In this document: one piece after another, positions 18,589 through 29,300 of the stretch
Numbering within the stretch: position 1 is the first letter of the stretch
Layout of the letters: each line of letters starts with the position of its first letter
Assembly: GCA_030832085.1 (NCBI GenBank)
Contig: JAURJU010000050.1
Coordinates: forward strand, 341,786 to 405,785
Length of the DNA: 64,000 nucleotides
Direction: 5' to 3'
Source: Chitinophagales bacterium
GTDB lineage: Bacteria; Bacteroidota; Bacteroidia; Chitinophagales; Chitinophagaceae
Notes under the pieces: generated by a model
Seen by the model: only the letters and a program-made list of their open reading frames with translations
Database searches by the model: none
What the model was told of the DNA's origin: nothing
Made by a program: the position numbers and the translations under genes

Positions 18589-20190
18589 TTATTTTTTAGG
18601 CCCCCGTGGCTCCAACTTGCTGGCAGGTGCAATTGGATCAAAATAATACAGACCGGCACTGGCATAGAGACCCAGGTGTTCTTGAAGCCTTTGCTTGAAC
18701 AATCCATAATCTTTGGTAGTGTTGCTTGTTCTCCATGAAGCTTCGGCCAACCCTGCGATGCGGGGAAACAACATGTAATCCAACCGCTTTTCATTTTGCA
18801 TGGTCTCCGTCCAGATATTGGCCTGGATGCCTGCAACCAATTTTTGCTTGTCTGGAGTCAAATTGAACTTGGACAAATCAAAGGCATAAACGGATTCCAG
18901 GGGTGCAAAAGCCTTCTGCCATTTTCTTCCCTGTTGATGGCTGCTGTCCTGTACAAAATCAAAATAGAAAGGAATGCGTGGGCAGGCAATGGTGGTATAG
19001 CCCTTCTCCATTGCTTTGATGAACTGTTCGGGCTTGTCATGCCTCCACCACATGATGATGGTTTTGTCGCGGGGCAATTCCACATCCGCCATTTCATCCC
19101 AGGCCAATAGCTTGTTATTCATCTTATACAAAGTATCTGCCATGCGTTGCATGAAATACAACTCAACTTCCCTAAGGTCTTTCATTTTCTTTTCTGCCAT
19201 CAATGATTTGACCGCAGGAATAAGTGGCCATTGCTGGTTGCCAAAATTTACCTCATCGCCACCGAGATGGATCATAGAAGAAGGAAAAAGCGATGCGGTT
19301 TCTTTGAGAATATCAGTCAGATAACTGTACGTTGCTTCCTTGCCAGGATTGAAGGTGAATTCCGGATGGGCCTTTGATCCACCACCACTGAACTCAGGAT
19401 AGGCTTTGTTGGCAGCAGTGGCATGCCCGGGCATGTCAATTTCAGGAATCACGGTGATGAACCGGTCAGCAGCATAAGCAACCAGTGCTCTGATTTGATC
19501 TTGCGTATAATAACGTGCAGGAGCTGTTGAGTCACTGAAATTTCCAATACCACCGATCGTAGCAAGTTTGGGGTATTTTTTAACTTCCATTCTCCAACCA
19601 GGCTCATCGGTGAGGTGCCAATGAAACCGATTCAGCTTATAAAAAGCCATCCAATCGATGAGTGATTTGAGCTTCTCCAATCCAAAGAAATGCCTGGACT
19701 CATCCAACATCAGTCCTCTCCAGCCATACCCGGGAGCATCCTTGATCTGCCAGCAATCCAGCATCAGTGTCCCTCCCTTGTTTTCAGACAAGCGGATCAG
19801 CTGCAAAAGGCTTGTGATGCCATTGAACAATCCGGCTTCAGTCGATGCAGCAACCATGATAGTTCCTTTGCTCATGTCAATTGAATAACCTTCTGTGATT
19901 GAGCTGTTTTGGGTCTTGTCCCCGGTGAGCACAAGCGATACCACTGAGCCATTTTTTGATGGTTGGGAGGCCAAACTAATGGATGCATTTTTCTTGATTT
20001 CAGCCTTGAAATAATTGGCAATTCCTGTCAGCTTTGGGTCACTGATCTTTACCAATGAGTAACGGTCCAACTTGAACTGATCCTTAGATAAGTTAGCAGC
20101 GATTGGGTGCGGGATGATCGGACATTTTTTTTGTGCTGCCCCCAACAAGGAAACCAAGATGAAAAACGACAATGAAAATACCTTCATCAT
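18589..20190 (-). CDS. GH20 beta-N-acetylhexosaminidase
   Basis: A 533-residue protein with a signal peptide (1-19), an N-terminal GH20b-type domain (about 25-150) and the TIM barrel from about 155. The catalytic pair is Asp312-Glu313 in HLGGDEVNF; HWHLTDEPGWR (190-200) and EIDMPGH (250-256) are other family marks. It removes terminal beta-GlcNAc or GalNAc using the substrate acetamido group as nucleophile. Its ATG overlaps the GH88 stop by four bases. Next to GH88 and lyases, it would act after the unsaturated uronate has been removed from a disaccharide repeat. Confidence 0.95.
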   Translation of the reverse strand: MMKVFSLSFFILVSLLGAAQKKCPIIPHPIAANLSKDQFKLDRYSLVKISDPKLTGIANYFKAEIKKNASISLASQPSKNGSVVSLVLTGDKTQNSSITEGYSIDMSKGTIMVAASTEAGLFNGITSLLQLIRLSENKGGTLMLDCWQIKDAPGYGWRGLMLDESRHFFGLEKLKSLIDWMAFYKLNRFHWHLTDEPGWRMEVKKYPKLATIGGIGNFSDSTAPARYYTQDQIRALVAYAADRFITVIPEIDMPGHATAANKAYPEFSGGGSKAHPEFTFNPGKEATYSYLTDILKETASLFPSSMIHLGGDEVNFGNQQWPLIPAVKSLMAEKKMKDLREVELYFMQRMADTLYKMNNKLLAWDEMADVELPRDKTIIMWWRHDKPEQFIKAMEKGYTTIACPRIPFYFDFVQDSSHQQGRKWQKAFAPLESVYAFDLSKFNLTPDKQKLVAGIQANIWTETMQNEKRLDYMLFPRIAGLAEASWRTSNTTKDYGLFKQRLQEHLGLYASAGLYYFDPIAPASKLEPRGPKK

Positions 20191-21383
20191 AAACTTGATT
20201 TGAGTTTCATGTAACGGCCCATCGCTTCAACAAAATAATAATCTGCATAAGTCAATGCCACATCAATCTCACCATTCAATGGAAAGGCCCCAACACTGTG
20301 TTTGAGCAAGAATCCGCCGTTGGTTCCCTTCTTTGCAAGGTACTGGTCGGAGGATAAATTTCTGATCATGGTTTCGGCAACCGATAGATATTCCTTGCCC
20401 AAGGAAGGCTTTGAAAAAGTGGAAAGCTCTATCAGTGCAGAAGCCATTATGGCAGCAGCAGAAGCATCGCGCAAGGCATTGGGAATCTGGGGTGCATCAA
20501 AATCCCAATAAGGTATTTTATCTGCAGGTAGATTTTTATGGTTCAGTATAAAGGTTGCAATTTTATTGGCTTGTTCTAAGTAGTTCGCATCCTTGGTCAT
20601 CCTGTACATCATTGTATAGCCATACAAAGCCCATGCTTGTCCGCGTGCCCAGGCAGATGTATCATGCGCACCCTGCCAAGTGGTTTTCCTGAGCAGCTTG
20701 TTCTCCGCAAGACTATAATCAAGCACATGGTATGCAGCATTGTCCGGACGGAAATGACGCTGAATGGTCGTATTGGCATGGGTTGTGGCAATCTCCCTGA
20801 ATGTAGGATTACCACCATTGTTGCTTACCCAAGTCAATAACTCAAGGTTCATCATGTTGTCTACAATGACAGCACAGCGGAAATTCTTGCTGGAATCCCA
20901 AGATTGGATGGATTGAATGGAAGGCCTGTAGCGGGTAGCAAGCGACATGGCAGCAGTATCAATTGTTGTTTTGTAGGATGGATTTCCTGTTATCCGGTAT
21001 GCATTTCCAAAAGAGCAAAACATCATGAAACCCAGGTCATGGTTGCCTTTGAAATGTTTTTCCTTTTCAAGGATGGCCAGTCTGCCTTCTGCAGCTTTTT
21101 TGATACCAGCATCTTTTGTATACTCATGGATATACCAGAGTGTGCCGGGGTAAAACCCACTGCACCACCATTTCGTGTCACTGGTTTCTAATTTTTCCGT
21201 CTGCAAGTTATAAGACTTGGGCATGCGATCGGCAGGCAGATTGGATTCCAGCAATGTGTACTGGTCTCTGGCCAATGCAAGGTTCCGTTTGATCAATGCA
21301 TCCATTGACAATTTTTCAGACTGTGAAAATCCTGCTATGGACATGAGCATGAAGGTGATGGCAAGTATAGATGTTGACTGCAT
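20187..21383 (-). CDS. GH88 unsaturated glucuronyl hydrolase
   Basis: The protein has 398 residues with a signal peptide (about 1-20, ending GFSQ). Two catalytic-type aspartates are visible: Asp116 in HDLGFM and Asp175 in VDNMMNLELL, which match the pair of the Bacillus enzyme. WARGQAWALYG is also a family block. GH88 hydrates the double bond of delta-4,5-unsaturated uronate at the non-reducing end of lyase products and releases it as a keto acid. It sits between the heparinase II/III gene (23-base gap) and GH20 (four-base overlap), the order in which the products would be used. Confidence 0.95.
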   Translation of the reverse strand: MQSTSILAITFMLMSIAGFSQSEKLSMDALIKRNLALARDQYTLLESNLPADRMPKSYNLQTEKLETSDTKWWCSGFYPGTLWYIHEYTKDAGIKKAAEGRLAILEKEKHFKGNHDLGFMMFCSFGNAYRITGNPSYKTTIDTAAMSLATRYRPSIQSIQSWDSSKNFRCAVIVDNMMNLELLTWVSNNGGNPTFREIATTHANTTIQRHFRPDNAAYHVLDYSLAENKLLRKTTWQGAHDTSAWARGQAWALYGYTMMYRMTKDANYLEQANKIATFILNHKNLPADKIPYWDFDAPQIPNALRDASAAAIMASALIELSTFSKPSLGKEYLSVAETMIRNLSSDQYLAKKGTNGGFLLKHSVGAFPLNGEIDVALTYADYYFVEAMGRYMKLKSSL

Positions 21384-21406
21384 AATTGATGTTTAAAATG
21401 AAACCA

Positions 21407-23335
21407 TTATTGTGGAATAAATTTGAAAGTATATGAGCCCTTTTTTTGCAAGGATTTTGCTTTTAAACTGATGCGGTACAAAGACTTTCCCCAAACCCTT
21501 GTCAGTCTCGTGTCATTGATTTCAACAGCCTGTTGGATATATGCAAAATTTTTAGGATCAAAAACCATTTTCACAGCAGCGTCGCCATTTTTCAACAACA
21601 AGGTTCCGGGCGCTATGCTATCTGCAGCAACGGCAGAAAGAAAGTTGATTTCATTGGCTACCGCAGGGTTATTGATTTCAAACTTTTCTGTCAAGGCCAG
21701 GCTGCCATCACCTGCCAGTGCGTAACGCAACCACCAGTGTTGGATGCGGGCATCCACGGGGTAAGCATTGGCGATATCCAAACCAAATGCCATGCTGGCC
21801 GGATCAAAACTGGCGTTGCGGGATTTGAAAGACGCACCATTGGGTTGTGAATAGCCATTGACCTTGGGCAAATTATGGTAATCACTTTGCATCGTCCAGA
21901 TGGTATAACGCTGACTGCTGAAAGTGAATTTTGTATAGGTGCCTACTCCTGCATCTATCAAAAATGGCTTGCCTTTGAAGTAGTACATGAAAGATCCAAC
22001 ATCATTGTGGTTATGGCTTTCATTGTTGTATCCGCCCTTTGCAGCAAAGAAAGCATCTCCTGCACGCATGTAACAGAATTCAGTTTGAGGATACCATGTA
22101 TATGAGGATGCTGAAGTTTTGGCCTGGCGGGCGCTGATTTCATTGATCGACCAGAAACTTTCGAATGCCCGAAACAGGTCTCTTCCCTCAAGAATGGATT
22201 CTGCATCACGCTTTTGGAGATACCCGGCAAAGTCCATCATTTCATCACTTTGAACTGCTTTCCCATAACGATACACCAAACCTGCATTGCCACCGCCTTT
22301 TGCAGATGCATCGGCAAAATTGACGACCCATCCGTTTCCAATATAAGAACGTGCAATGTATTCCCCCATGTTCCTTATTTTTTGTTGTGCAAAGATGTCC
22401 ACCTTGCCATCAGTTGCGTATTTGAGTAATTGCAAATAATCATACATCTTTCCCGCTGCATGTCCCCAATAAGAGGGTCCTTCTTCGCAGGCGCCGTCAT
22501 CCTTGGTATAGTTGATGAATTGATCCGTTGAAAGCATGGTCTTGTATACTGCCTCGGTCAGCTTTGCTTTATCCTTTTCCAACAACAGAAAACAAGTGAG
22601 CACATTGAAATTGCACCAGGGATTCCAGTTGTTGACCATTTGTCCGGGTTTGTCTTCCAATGCTTGCCACCAAAGATCATTTCTTTGCATGTATGGCAGC
22701 AAAATCCGTTGGTTGATTTCCTTCCTTATCCTGGCTGAAATGACTGGATTTACCTTGTCAAATTCCTTTGAAAGAAAGTGATGTACCCATGCGAGGAATG
22801 AACCCATGTCTCCAGAGGTAAGATCGATGAGCTGTTCATCCAACGCTTGCAAAGAACGCCTGGATTTTTGAACGGGCAGATGGGCAGACAAAACCCAGGT
22901 GTTCATGTCACACAACTGCCAGACCCCATTGATGATTTGATCAAGGAACCTGCCTTTGCCTTCTACAAGTTCTGCAAGAAAAAGATTGGCCAAGGCGGTA
23001 TTGTTGGCGCCAAAAGGAATTTCCATGGTCACCCTGGATCCCGTGCGTTCAAAAGCAAGATAGTCGGTTGCCTTGACCACTTTCCACTCATAGTTCAAGA
23101 ACTTTTCACCTTCGGAAATCATGGTTGATTTGTTGGAACCTGCATATTTGTCCCAACCCGAACGATCTGAATATCCGGGATATTTGATCCATTGAGATGG
23201 CTGCAACAAATAAGTGGAGAGTTGCTGCTTGTTGGCAGAAGATTTCAGCATATCCTTCTGGGCATACACAAGGTTGACATTGATCAAAGCCAATACCAAT
23301 AAGGTTTTTAACATGCGGGGAGTATTCATGTTCAT
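21407..23335 (-). CDS. Heparinase II/III family polysaccharide lyase
   Basis: A 642-residue protein with a signal peptide (about 8-25, ending VYAQ), an alpha/alpha toroid to about residue 380 and a beta-sandwich. Typical blocks are NNWNPWCNFNVLTCF, DGACEEGPSYWGHA (putative catalytic Tyr) and NNESHNHNDVGSFMYYF with the conserved His-Asn-His-Asn. Members are PL12, PL15, PL17, PL21 and PL37; I cannot decide between them. It should make unsaturated oligosaccharides for GH88. It lies 3 bases after the alginate-lyase-like gene. Confidence 0.88.
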   Translation of the reverse strand: MNMNTPRMLKTLLVLALINVNLVYAQKDMLKSSANKQQLSTYLLQPSQWIKYPGYSDRSGWDKYAGSNKSTMISEGEKFLNYEWKVVKATDYLAFERTGSRVTMEIPFGANNTALANLFLAELVEGKGRFLDQIINGVWQLCDMNTWVLSAHLPVQKSRRSLQALDEQLIDLTSGDMGSFLAWVHHFLSKEFDKVNPVISARIRKEINQRILLPYMQRNDLWWQALEDKPGQMVNNWNPWCNFNVLTCFLLLEKDKAKLTEAVYKTMLSTDQFINYTKDDGACEEGPSYWGHAAGKMYDYLQLLKYATDGKVDIFAQQKIRNMGEYIARSYIGNGWVVNFADASAKGGGNAGLVYRYGKAVQSDEMMDFAGYLQKRDAESILEGRDLFRAFESFWSINEISARQAKTSASSYTWYPQTEFCYMRAGDAFFAAKGGYNNESHNHNDVGSFMYYFKGKPFLIDAGVGTYTKFTFSSQRYTIWTMQSDYHNLPKVNGYSQPNGASFKSRNASFDPASMAFGLDIANAYPVDARIQHWWLRYALAGDGSLALTEKFEINNPAVANEINFLSAVAADSIAPGTLLLKNGDAAVKMVFDPKNFAYIQQAVEINDTRLTRVWGKSLYRISLKAKSLQKKGSYTFKFIPQ

Positions 23336-23338
23336 TGT

Positions 23339-24463
23339 TTATCTCGGCCAGTAAAGAAATCCACTCACTTTCCTGTTGTACCTGCTTGCGGAAGCACTGA
23401 TGGCCTTGAGATAGCCAGTGGTTTCAGGAAACGCAAGCAACAACTCCTCCAACGCATAGACGGAGGAAGAAGGAACGTAGGGTTTGTTGTAATCAGTCCT
23501 TGTTTTATCCGGAGCATAATTGGTATTCACAAATTCGATATGCACATTGTTGACGGGATCAATGAGAAATGGCTTCCAATAGTTCATCATGTCCTGGACG
23601 GAAACATTGATGTTGTTTTTTCTGTTCTTGAACGCATTCATGACATCAAATCCCTCGAAATATGCCTTGGCTTTGAATATTCGGGCGTAGAACGCCAAAT
23701 TATAGGCATGATAGGCAAAAGCATCTCTGCTGATCAAGTCTTCCGATTTTCCTCCTTCCATGAGATTAACATTAAGCAAGGTGGTATATGCGCTGGCTGC
23801 ATAATCAAGGAGACTCTGGGAATTCAGCAAATACCCAAAATAATACAGAAAATTCATGCGGATGGTTTCCCAATTGTTGACCCTCGCTGCAAAATTCCTG
23901 AACACCAGTGCCCTTGCATTTATCCAGGTATCCATCTTGCTCCTGTCTGCAGTTGTCATCCTGCTTCTTACTACAGAATAGGCTTCATAAAATCCAAGAT
24001 AGGATGTTTCATTGGGAAGATGTGTGGTGGCAATATTCCCAAAATTAACCCATGCGAGCAGCGTGCTCACAACCTTATCAAAATAGGGTTTTGCTTCAGC
24101 AGGGCTCTTCTCGTAGAGCATTAACCAGCGCAGGGCCAACATTTTACAGTCAGTTGCTTGGTTGGAAATATTCGAAAAATTATCTGCATCAACTTCCTTG
24201 AACAATGTTGGTGATTTGCTCAATGCTGCAAGTGAAGAGGAATTGATGATTGTTGCTACAGCAGTTGACATATCAGCATTGCTCACTGCCTCAAGTTTGA
24301 TATAAGCCAGGGTAACGGAATCCACCAAAAGATTGACAGGAAACCTGTTGTCCTGACCTACAGGCGTTACTGGAGTTACAGGCACGACTGGAGCCGATTG
24401 ATCCTTTTTTTTACAGGCGGAGAACAAAACAAAAATCGAAACAAACAAGAGATTGCACTTCAT
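23339..24463 (-). CDS. Lipoprotein of the alginate-lyase-like (alpha/alpha toroid) group
   Basis: The start at 24463 gives a 374-residue lipoprotein beginning MKCNLLFVSIFVLFSACKKK, with lipobox Cys18. A longer open frame upstream crosses the terminator and the end of susD and is not coding. A low-complexity linker of PVTPVTPV (about 25-33) joins it to a helical domain. NETSYLGFYEAY, NNWETIRMNFLYYFGYLLN and DLISRDAFAYHAYNLAFYARIF resemble the substrate-binding helices of alginate-lyase/PL5/PL38-type toroids, with Arg, His and Tyr in the last one. The function as a lyase is likely but unproven; the precise family is unclear. An intrinsic terminator stands directly before the gene. Confidence 0.65.
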   Translation of the reverse strand: MKCNLLFVSIFVLFSACKKKDQSAPVVPVTPVTPVGQDNRFPVNLLVDSVTLAYIKLEAVSNADMSTAVATIINSSSLAALSKSPTLFKEVDADNFSNISNQATDCKMLALRWLMLYEKSPAEAKPYFDKVVSTLLAWVNFGNIATTHLPNETSYLGFYEAYSVVRSRMTTADRSKMDTWINARALVFRNFAARVNNWETIRMNFLYYFGYLLNSQSLLDYAASAYTTLLNVNLMEGGKSEDLISRDAFAYHAYNLAFYARIFKAKAYFEGFDVMNAFKNRKNNINVSVQDMMNYWKPFLIDPVNNVHIEFVNTNYAPDKTRTDYNKPYVPSSSVYALEELLLAFPETTGYLKAISASASRYNRKVSGFLYWPR

Positions 24464-24482
24464 TAAAAATAAATAACAAGAT

Positions 24483-24512
24483 AAAAAAAGGCACATGAAA
24501 ATTTCATGTGCC
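24483..24512 (-). terminator. Intrinsic terminator between susD and the enzyme genes
   Basis: On the minus strand the sequence reads GGCACATGAA-ATT-TTCATGTGCC followed at once by seven T. The arms are 24490-24499 and 24503-24512, a perfect 10-base stem with a 3-base loop; the T tract is the complement of 24483-24489. It stands 19 bases past the susD stop and 20 before the ATG of the lyase-like lipoprotein. Partial termination here would make susCD more abundant than the enzyme genes. Confidence 0.85.
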
Positions 24513-24530
24513 CTGGAGTTTAAAAACAAA

Positions 24531-26297
24531 TTAGTTTGGCCAGCCTGGATTCTGCACCAGCTTGGGGTTGATCTGAATTTCAGCCTGTGGGATGGGCCAG
24601 GTATAAAAATGGTCTCCGCCCCAGGTATAGTTGGCAATATTGGCACCCCACGCACTGCGCAATCCATTGGCATTTCCAAACTTCGTGTCCTTCAATGTTT
24701 TCCACCTCAATTCATCAAAATAATTGATCCCTTCATTCAGGAATTCAATCCTCCTTTCATTGCGGATGCGGTCACGCAGTGCAGACTGATTGGCAATAAA
24801 GGTAGGAAGAGCAGCAGCAGTCTGCTGAAGTGATGGCATGCCTGCACGGGTGCGCACTTCATTTACTTTTGCAATGGCCCCTGGAAGATCTCCCAATTCA
24901 GTAAGTGCTTCTGCCCACATCAGCAATACATCTGCATAACGAATCACAGGAAAGTCAATCGGACCAAATGAACGATTCAACAATTCTGCATTCCCTTCAT
25001 AAACAAACTTTCTGTGGAGGTAATAAAATTCAGCCTGTGTATCAGTCCTCAAATCCCCGTTGACTGCAGCTTCAGCCCTGAATGGAAATCGGCTAGTAAC
25101 ACTGGCGGGAGCTGTGCCAAAAATTCCATTGTAGGTTGCATAGGGAGTAATAACAGATGCCTCCAGCCGAGGATCACGGTTGTCGTAAGCCTTTCTCAGT
25201 CTTGCTTCATTACCAACGGCAAGGTATTTGGTCATATCAGCTCCCAATGCCGCCCGCGCTGTTCTTTCAGCGGCAGTAAGATTGTCGCGCAAAAAGTATA
25301 CCTGCCTTGCCTTGGGATCCATTGCATTGAACCCTGGAATGATTGCATCCCAATTGAATTTACTGCCATTGATGTTTTCAAACAGGTCAACACCATTTGG
25401 AGAAACAATATATGTATTCCAGCAAGAACCAAACGATGAGCGAGTACCACAAAAGAATTGCGTTGTTGATCCCAATCCGGTGATACCAGTGTTTTGAATG
25501 GAGAAAATCATCTCATCAGACTGCTCATTCTGTTCCTTGAACAAAAGGCGGTAGTCATTGAAAAGCTTATAGCCTGATGCAGACACATTGGCAAAATCGG
25601 CAGCAGCCTCAGCCCACTTACCCAGGTACATGTATACTTTTCCACGAAGTGCATAAGCAGCACCCTTGGTTACCCTTCCATAGCTTGCATTTCCCTTGGC
25701 ATATTTTGCAGGCAGATTGGTTTCTGCGATGCAATCACTGAGATCTTTCAGCACAACGTTCCACACTTCGGCTTCTGTAGAACGAGCCTTTGTTGCTTCA
25801 GAGTAAAGGAACGGTTCAAGGTAAATCGGAACACCTTTCCAAACCTGATTGAGCCTGAAATAAAAATAGGCCCTCAGGAATTTAGCTTCTGCAATCAACC
25901 TGGTCTTTTTGGCCTCAGGGGATGGAGATTTTGTGGGGATATTGGCAAGGGCTGTGTTTGCCCTGATGATGCCCTCATAAAAATTTCTCCAGTTGCTGCT
26001 GAACAATCCATTAGATGGAGTAATTGTTCCCAGCAAGAATGCATCAGTACCGTCACGCTGCATACCTCCAACTGCAAAACGATCGTATTGGTACAATTCC
26101 AACCCTGAAGCGGACCCTGTATTCTGATCAAGCCTCAGTGCATTGTAAATGGAGTTGACACCCAACTCAGTAAGATTGTCTGTAGTCCACATGGTTTCAC
26201 TACCAAGTTGATCATAGGGCTCTGTATCAAGCAGGTCTTTCTGGCAACTGCTGAAAGCAACTGAAACCAATGAGAGCAAAATGAATATCTTTTTCAT
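24531..26297 (-). CDS. SusD/RagB family surface glycan-binding lipoprotein
   Basis: A 588-residue lipoprotein with lipobox ending at Cys18 (AFSSCQKD), then LLDTEPYDQLGSETMW, the usual SusD opening. AKFLRAYFYFRLNQVWKGVPIYLEPF and YADVLLMWAEALTELGD are the TPR-like segments, and RRIEFLNEGINYFDELRW is the late family block. It ends QNPGWPN, as SusD proteins do. It begins 21 bases after susC and is the last gene before the terminator at 24483-24512. It should recruit the same chain that the lyases downstream cut. Confidence 0.95.
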   Translation of the reverse strand: MKKIFILLSLVSVAFSSCQKDLLDTEPYDQLGSETMWTTDNLTELGVNSIYNALRLDQNTGSASGLELYQYDRFAVGGMQRDGTDAFLLGTITPSNGLFSSNWRNFYEGIIRANTALANIPTKSPSPEAKKTRLIAEAKFLRAYFYFRLNQVWKGVPIYLEPFLYSEATKARSTEAEVWNVVLKDLSDCIAETNLPAKYAKGNASYGRVTKGAAYALRGKVYMYLGKWAEAAADFANVSASGYKLFNDYRLLFKEQNEQSDEMIFSIQNTGITGLGSTTQFFCGTRSSFGSCWNTYIVSPNGVDLFENINGSKFNWDAIIPGFNAMDPKARQVYFLRDNLTAAERTARAALGADMTKYLAVGNEARLRKAYDNRDPRLEASVITPYATYNGIFGTAPASVTSRFPFRAEAAVNGDLRTDTQAEFYYLHRKFVYEGNAELLNRSFGPIDFPVIRYADVLLMWAEALTELGDLPGAIAKVNEVRTRAGMPSLQQTAAALPTFIANQSALRDRIRNERRIEFLNEGINYFDELRWKTLKDTKFGNANGLRSAWGANIANYTWGGDHFYTWPIPQAEIQINPKLVQNPGWPN

Positions 26298-26318
26298 ATA
26301 TTGACTTTTTCTTTTTGA

Positions 26319-29300
26319 TTAGAAAGTAACATTAAGACCAACAGCAAATTGCTTCATTGTTGGATAGGTTATGTTCGCGCCCAATTCAGGATCCAGGCCC
26401 GGAAATGAAGTCAGCATGAAAAGATTCTCTCCGCTGAAATATACCCTTGCACGCTGGATGGCCAATCTGCCCACAACATTGGATGGTAGATTATAGCCCA
26501 ATTGAAGGTTCTTAAGCTTCATCCAATCGCCATTAAAAAGCCACCAGTCACTCGCTTGAGCATTCTGCGCATCTGCAACTTTCAACCTGGGATTCTTCCC
26601 ATTGATGTTGTTTTTGGGGTCTGCAGGATTTGCATCGTTATAATAATACCTGCTCTTCACAACATCAGCATTGATGGCATTTCCCCATACCACAGCAGAG
26701 TTGTTATATCCAATTGAATTGAACTGGATTTGATGACCGGCTGCACCAGAAAAAATCAATGAAAGATCGAATGATTTCCAGCTGAAATCTGCAGCAAATC
26801 CAAATACATATTTAGGCAATGTCGATGTGCCTGTAAAATAACGGTCAAATGAATTTCCATAATCTCCATCACCATTCAAATCTGCATAAAGCAGGTCTCC
26901 ATACCAAATGGCATCTTTCCTGACAGAAGTACCTGGGCGCAATTTGTATCCAGCGGCCAACATGGCCTTGGCCCAATCCAAATCTGCAGTTGTCCTGATC
27001 ATACCATCCTTGGGGCCACCATTGATATTGACAGATCCATCGGCGTTGGTATATTTTCCATTACCATTATAGATCTTGTAGATATAATGTTCACCTATTT
27101 TCTTGTCTTCCAAAGCTCCAGAGTTGTAAACGGCACTCAGGTTGGACTGATAGGTTTTAACTCCTGCTGCATCGGTAACATAACCTTCAACCAGTTTACC
27201 CCTGAACTTGGTAACCGAATTGTCTGTATATGCGAAGTTTCCTGAAAGATTATACCTCACAGCGCCAACCTTTCCTTTTGTACCAAGGGTGATTTCAAAA
27301 CCCTGATTTTGAACAGCAGCAAGATTGACAGTAGGCGCTGATGCTATACCGGCTGTGATCGGAATGGCAATGGTAGACAAAATTCCATCCGTATTCCTTC
27401 TGAACACATCAATTTCGATATTGAGCTTGTTGCCAAACAATGACGCATCAATACCAATATTTTTAATATTGGTTGATTCCCACCTCAAATCAGGATTGGC
27501 AAACCGTCCAACGGCCAAGCCCGATGCCTGAACATTGTTGAAGGAATAGAGCCGGGGTGAATAGGTAGCCTGCCAATCGTAGTTTCCTGATGCATAACTT
27601 CCCAGCTCTCCCCATGAGGCCCTTAACTTAAGGTTGTTGATCCATTTGATGCCGTCCATAAACTTTTCTTCAGAAATTCTCCATCCTGCTGAAGCGGAAG
27701 GGAAATAACCAAAACGGCTTTCCGGTGCAAACCTTGAAACCCCATCATAGCGTAGGTTTCCCTCGAGCAGATATTTGCCCTTGAATGCATAGTTGACACG
27801 ACCAAACAAAGAGCGAATGGCCCAATCGTTCTCACTTCCAGTGGTTGACGTTGGGTTCAATACTGCACTGGGAACATACAAACCATAGTCAATCATGCCT
27901 TGCTTGGAAGCAGAAATGTTGTAGTAATTGTAATACAGCTGGTTGTAACCGACAAAAGCAGACAGATCATGGTCTTTACCCAATGTAGTACTGTAACGCA
28001 ATACATTGTCCAAGGTAATTTGATAGTTTTTATCATAGTTATAAGTAGAAGAAAGATTAGCAGGGTTTGGCTGGAAAGTCATTTGCGTATTGGTGGCAAA
28101 ATTCCAACGCACACTTGCGTCAGGATTTGATCTTGACCTGTACTCATTCTGACGCATCTGATAGTTGAACCTTGTTTCAAAAGAAAGTCCTTTCAAGATG
28201 GTTGCGGTAGCATATACGGTTGTATTGAACCTGGAGGTCTGGTCTTTCCCCAACCTGTTGTTCAAAAATGAAAATACATTGTTGGCTTGCTGGTTCTCCT
28301 CAGAAGTTTGCGCATACCCATATTTACCTCCATATTGTGGAATAATCCCTGGTGTTGTTGCACGGAGATAGGTAAAGGCATCCGTCACATTTCCCATTGC
28401 ATCATTCTGAAAAAGCGCAAAAGTTTGTGATCCTACCGTCAGGAATTTTGTAACCTTAGACTCAATATTTGACCTGAACTGAAAACGCTGACTCCATGTA
28501 TTTTCAATCGTACCCTGATTGTTCAAATACCCCAAAGACAAAAGATAGGTCGTTTTATCTGACCCGCCATTGATGGATACATTGTGGTTCTGGACCAACC
28601 TTTTGGAAAAAAATGCATCAGCCCAATCCGTATTGGGATAGGCAAGAAAGTTGGGAACACCAAGCGGATTCAAGGCATCTGGAATCTTGCTGGCGGAATC
28701 CCAAGCGGCAATTGTCAATGCACTGTATTTCGCAGCTTGTCCAAGATTGGTATGCGCCTCATTGGTATAGCGCATGTGATCAGCATAGTTGGTGACAAAA
28801 TTAGGCATGTTCATCGGGCTGGTAGAAGAATAAATGCCATTGTAGGTCACTGATAATTTATTGCGTGTTCCTTTCTTTGTGGTGATCAATATAACACCAT
28901 TACCCGCTTGTGAACCATAGATAGAAGCTGAAGCGGCGTCTTTCAAAACAGATACTGATTCAACATCCTGGGGATTGACAGCATCCAGCGCACCAATTAC
29001 TCCATCAATGATGATCAAAGGACTGGATCCGCTCAGTGTTCCCCTACCCCTTACAGTGATGGATGCTCCATCCGATCCCGGCTGACCAGAACCTTGTTGT
29101 ACAGCAACTCCCGAAAGCAATCCTGCAAGAGATGTCGAAAGGTTGGTGATAGGCCTGTCCTCAATTTGCTTGGCGGTTATGGTAGACACAGCACCGGTCA
29201 GGTTTACTTTTTTCTGGGTAGCATATCCCACTACTACTACAGATTCCATGCTCTCCTCGGTAGGATCAAGTTTGACATTGATGGCTGACATGCCTCTCAA

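Noticed and set aside
18552..18836. N-terminal extension of the SGNH-sulfatase frame
   Set aside because: It overlaps the GH20 gene end, lacks protein-like character, and the signal peptide begins exactly at 18551.
24464..24679. N-terminal extension of the alginate-lyase-like lipoprotein
   Set aside because: It crosses the terminator and the susD gene; the lipoprotein signal starts at 24463.
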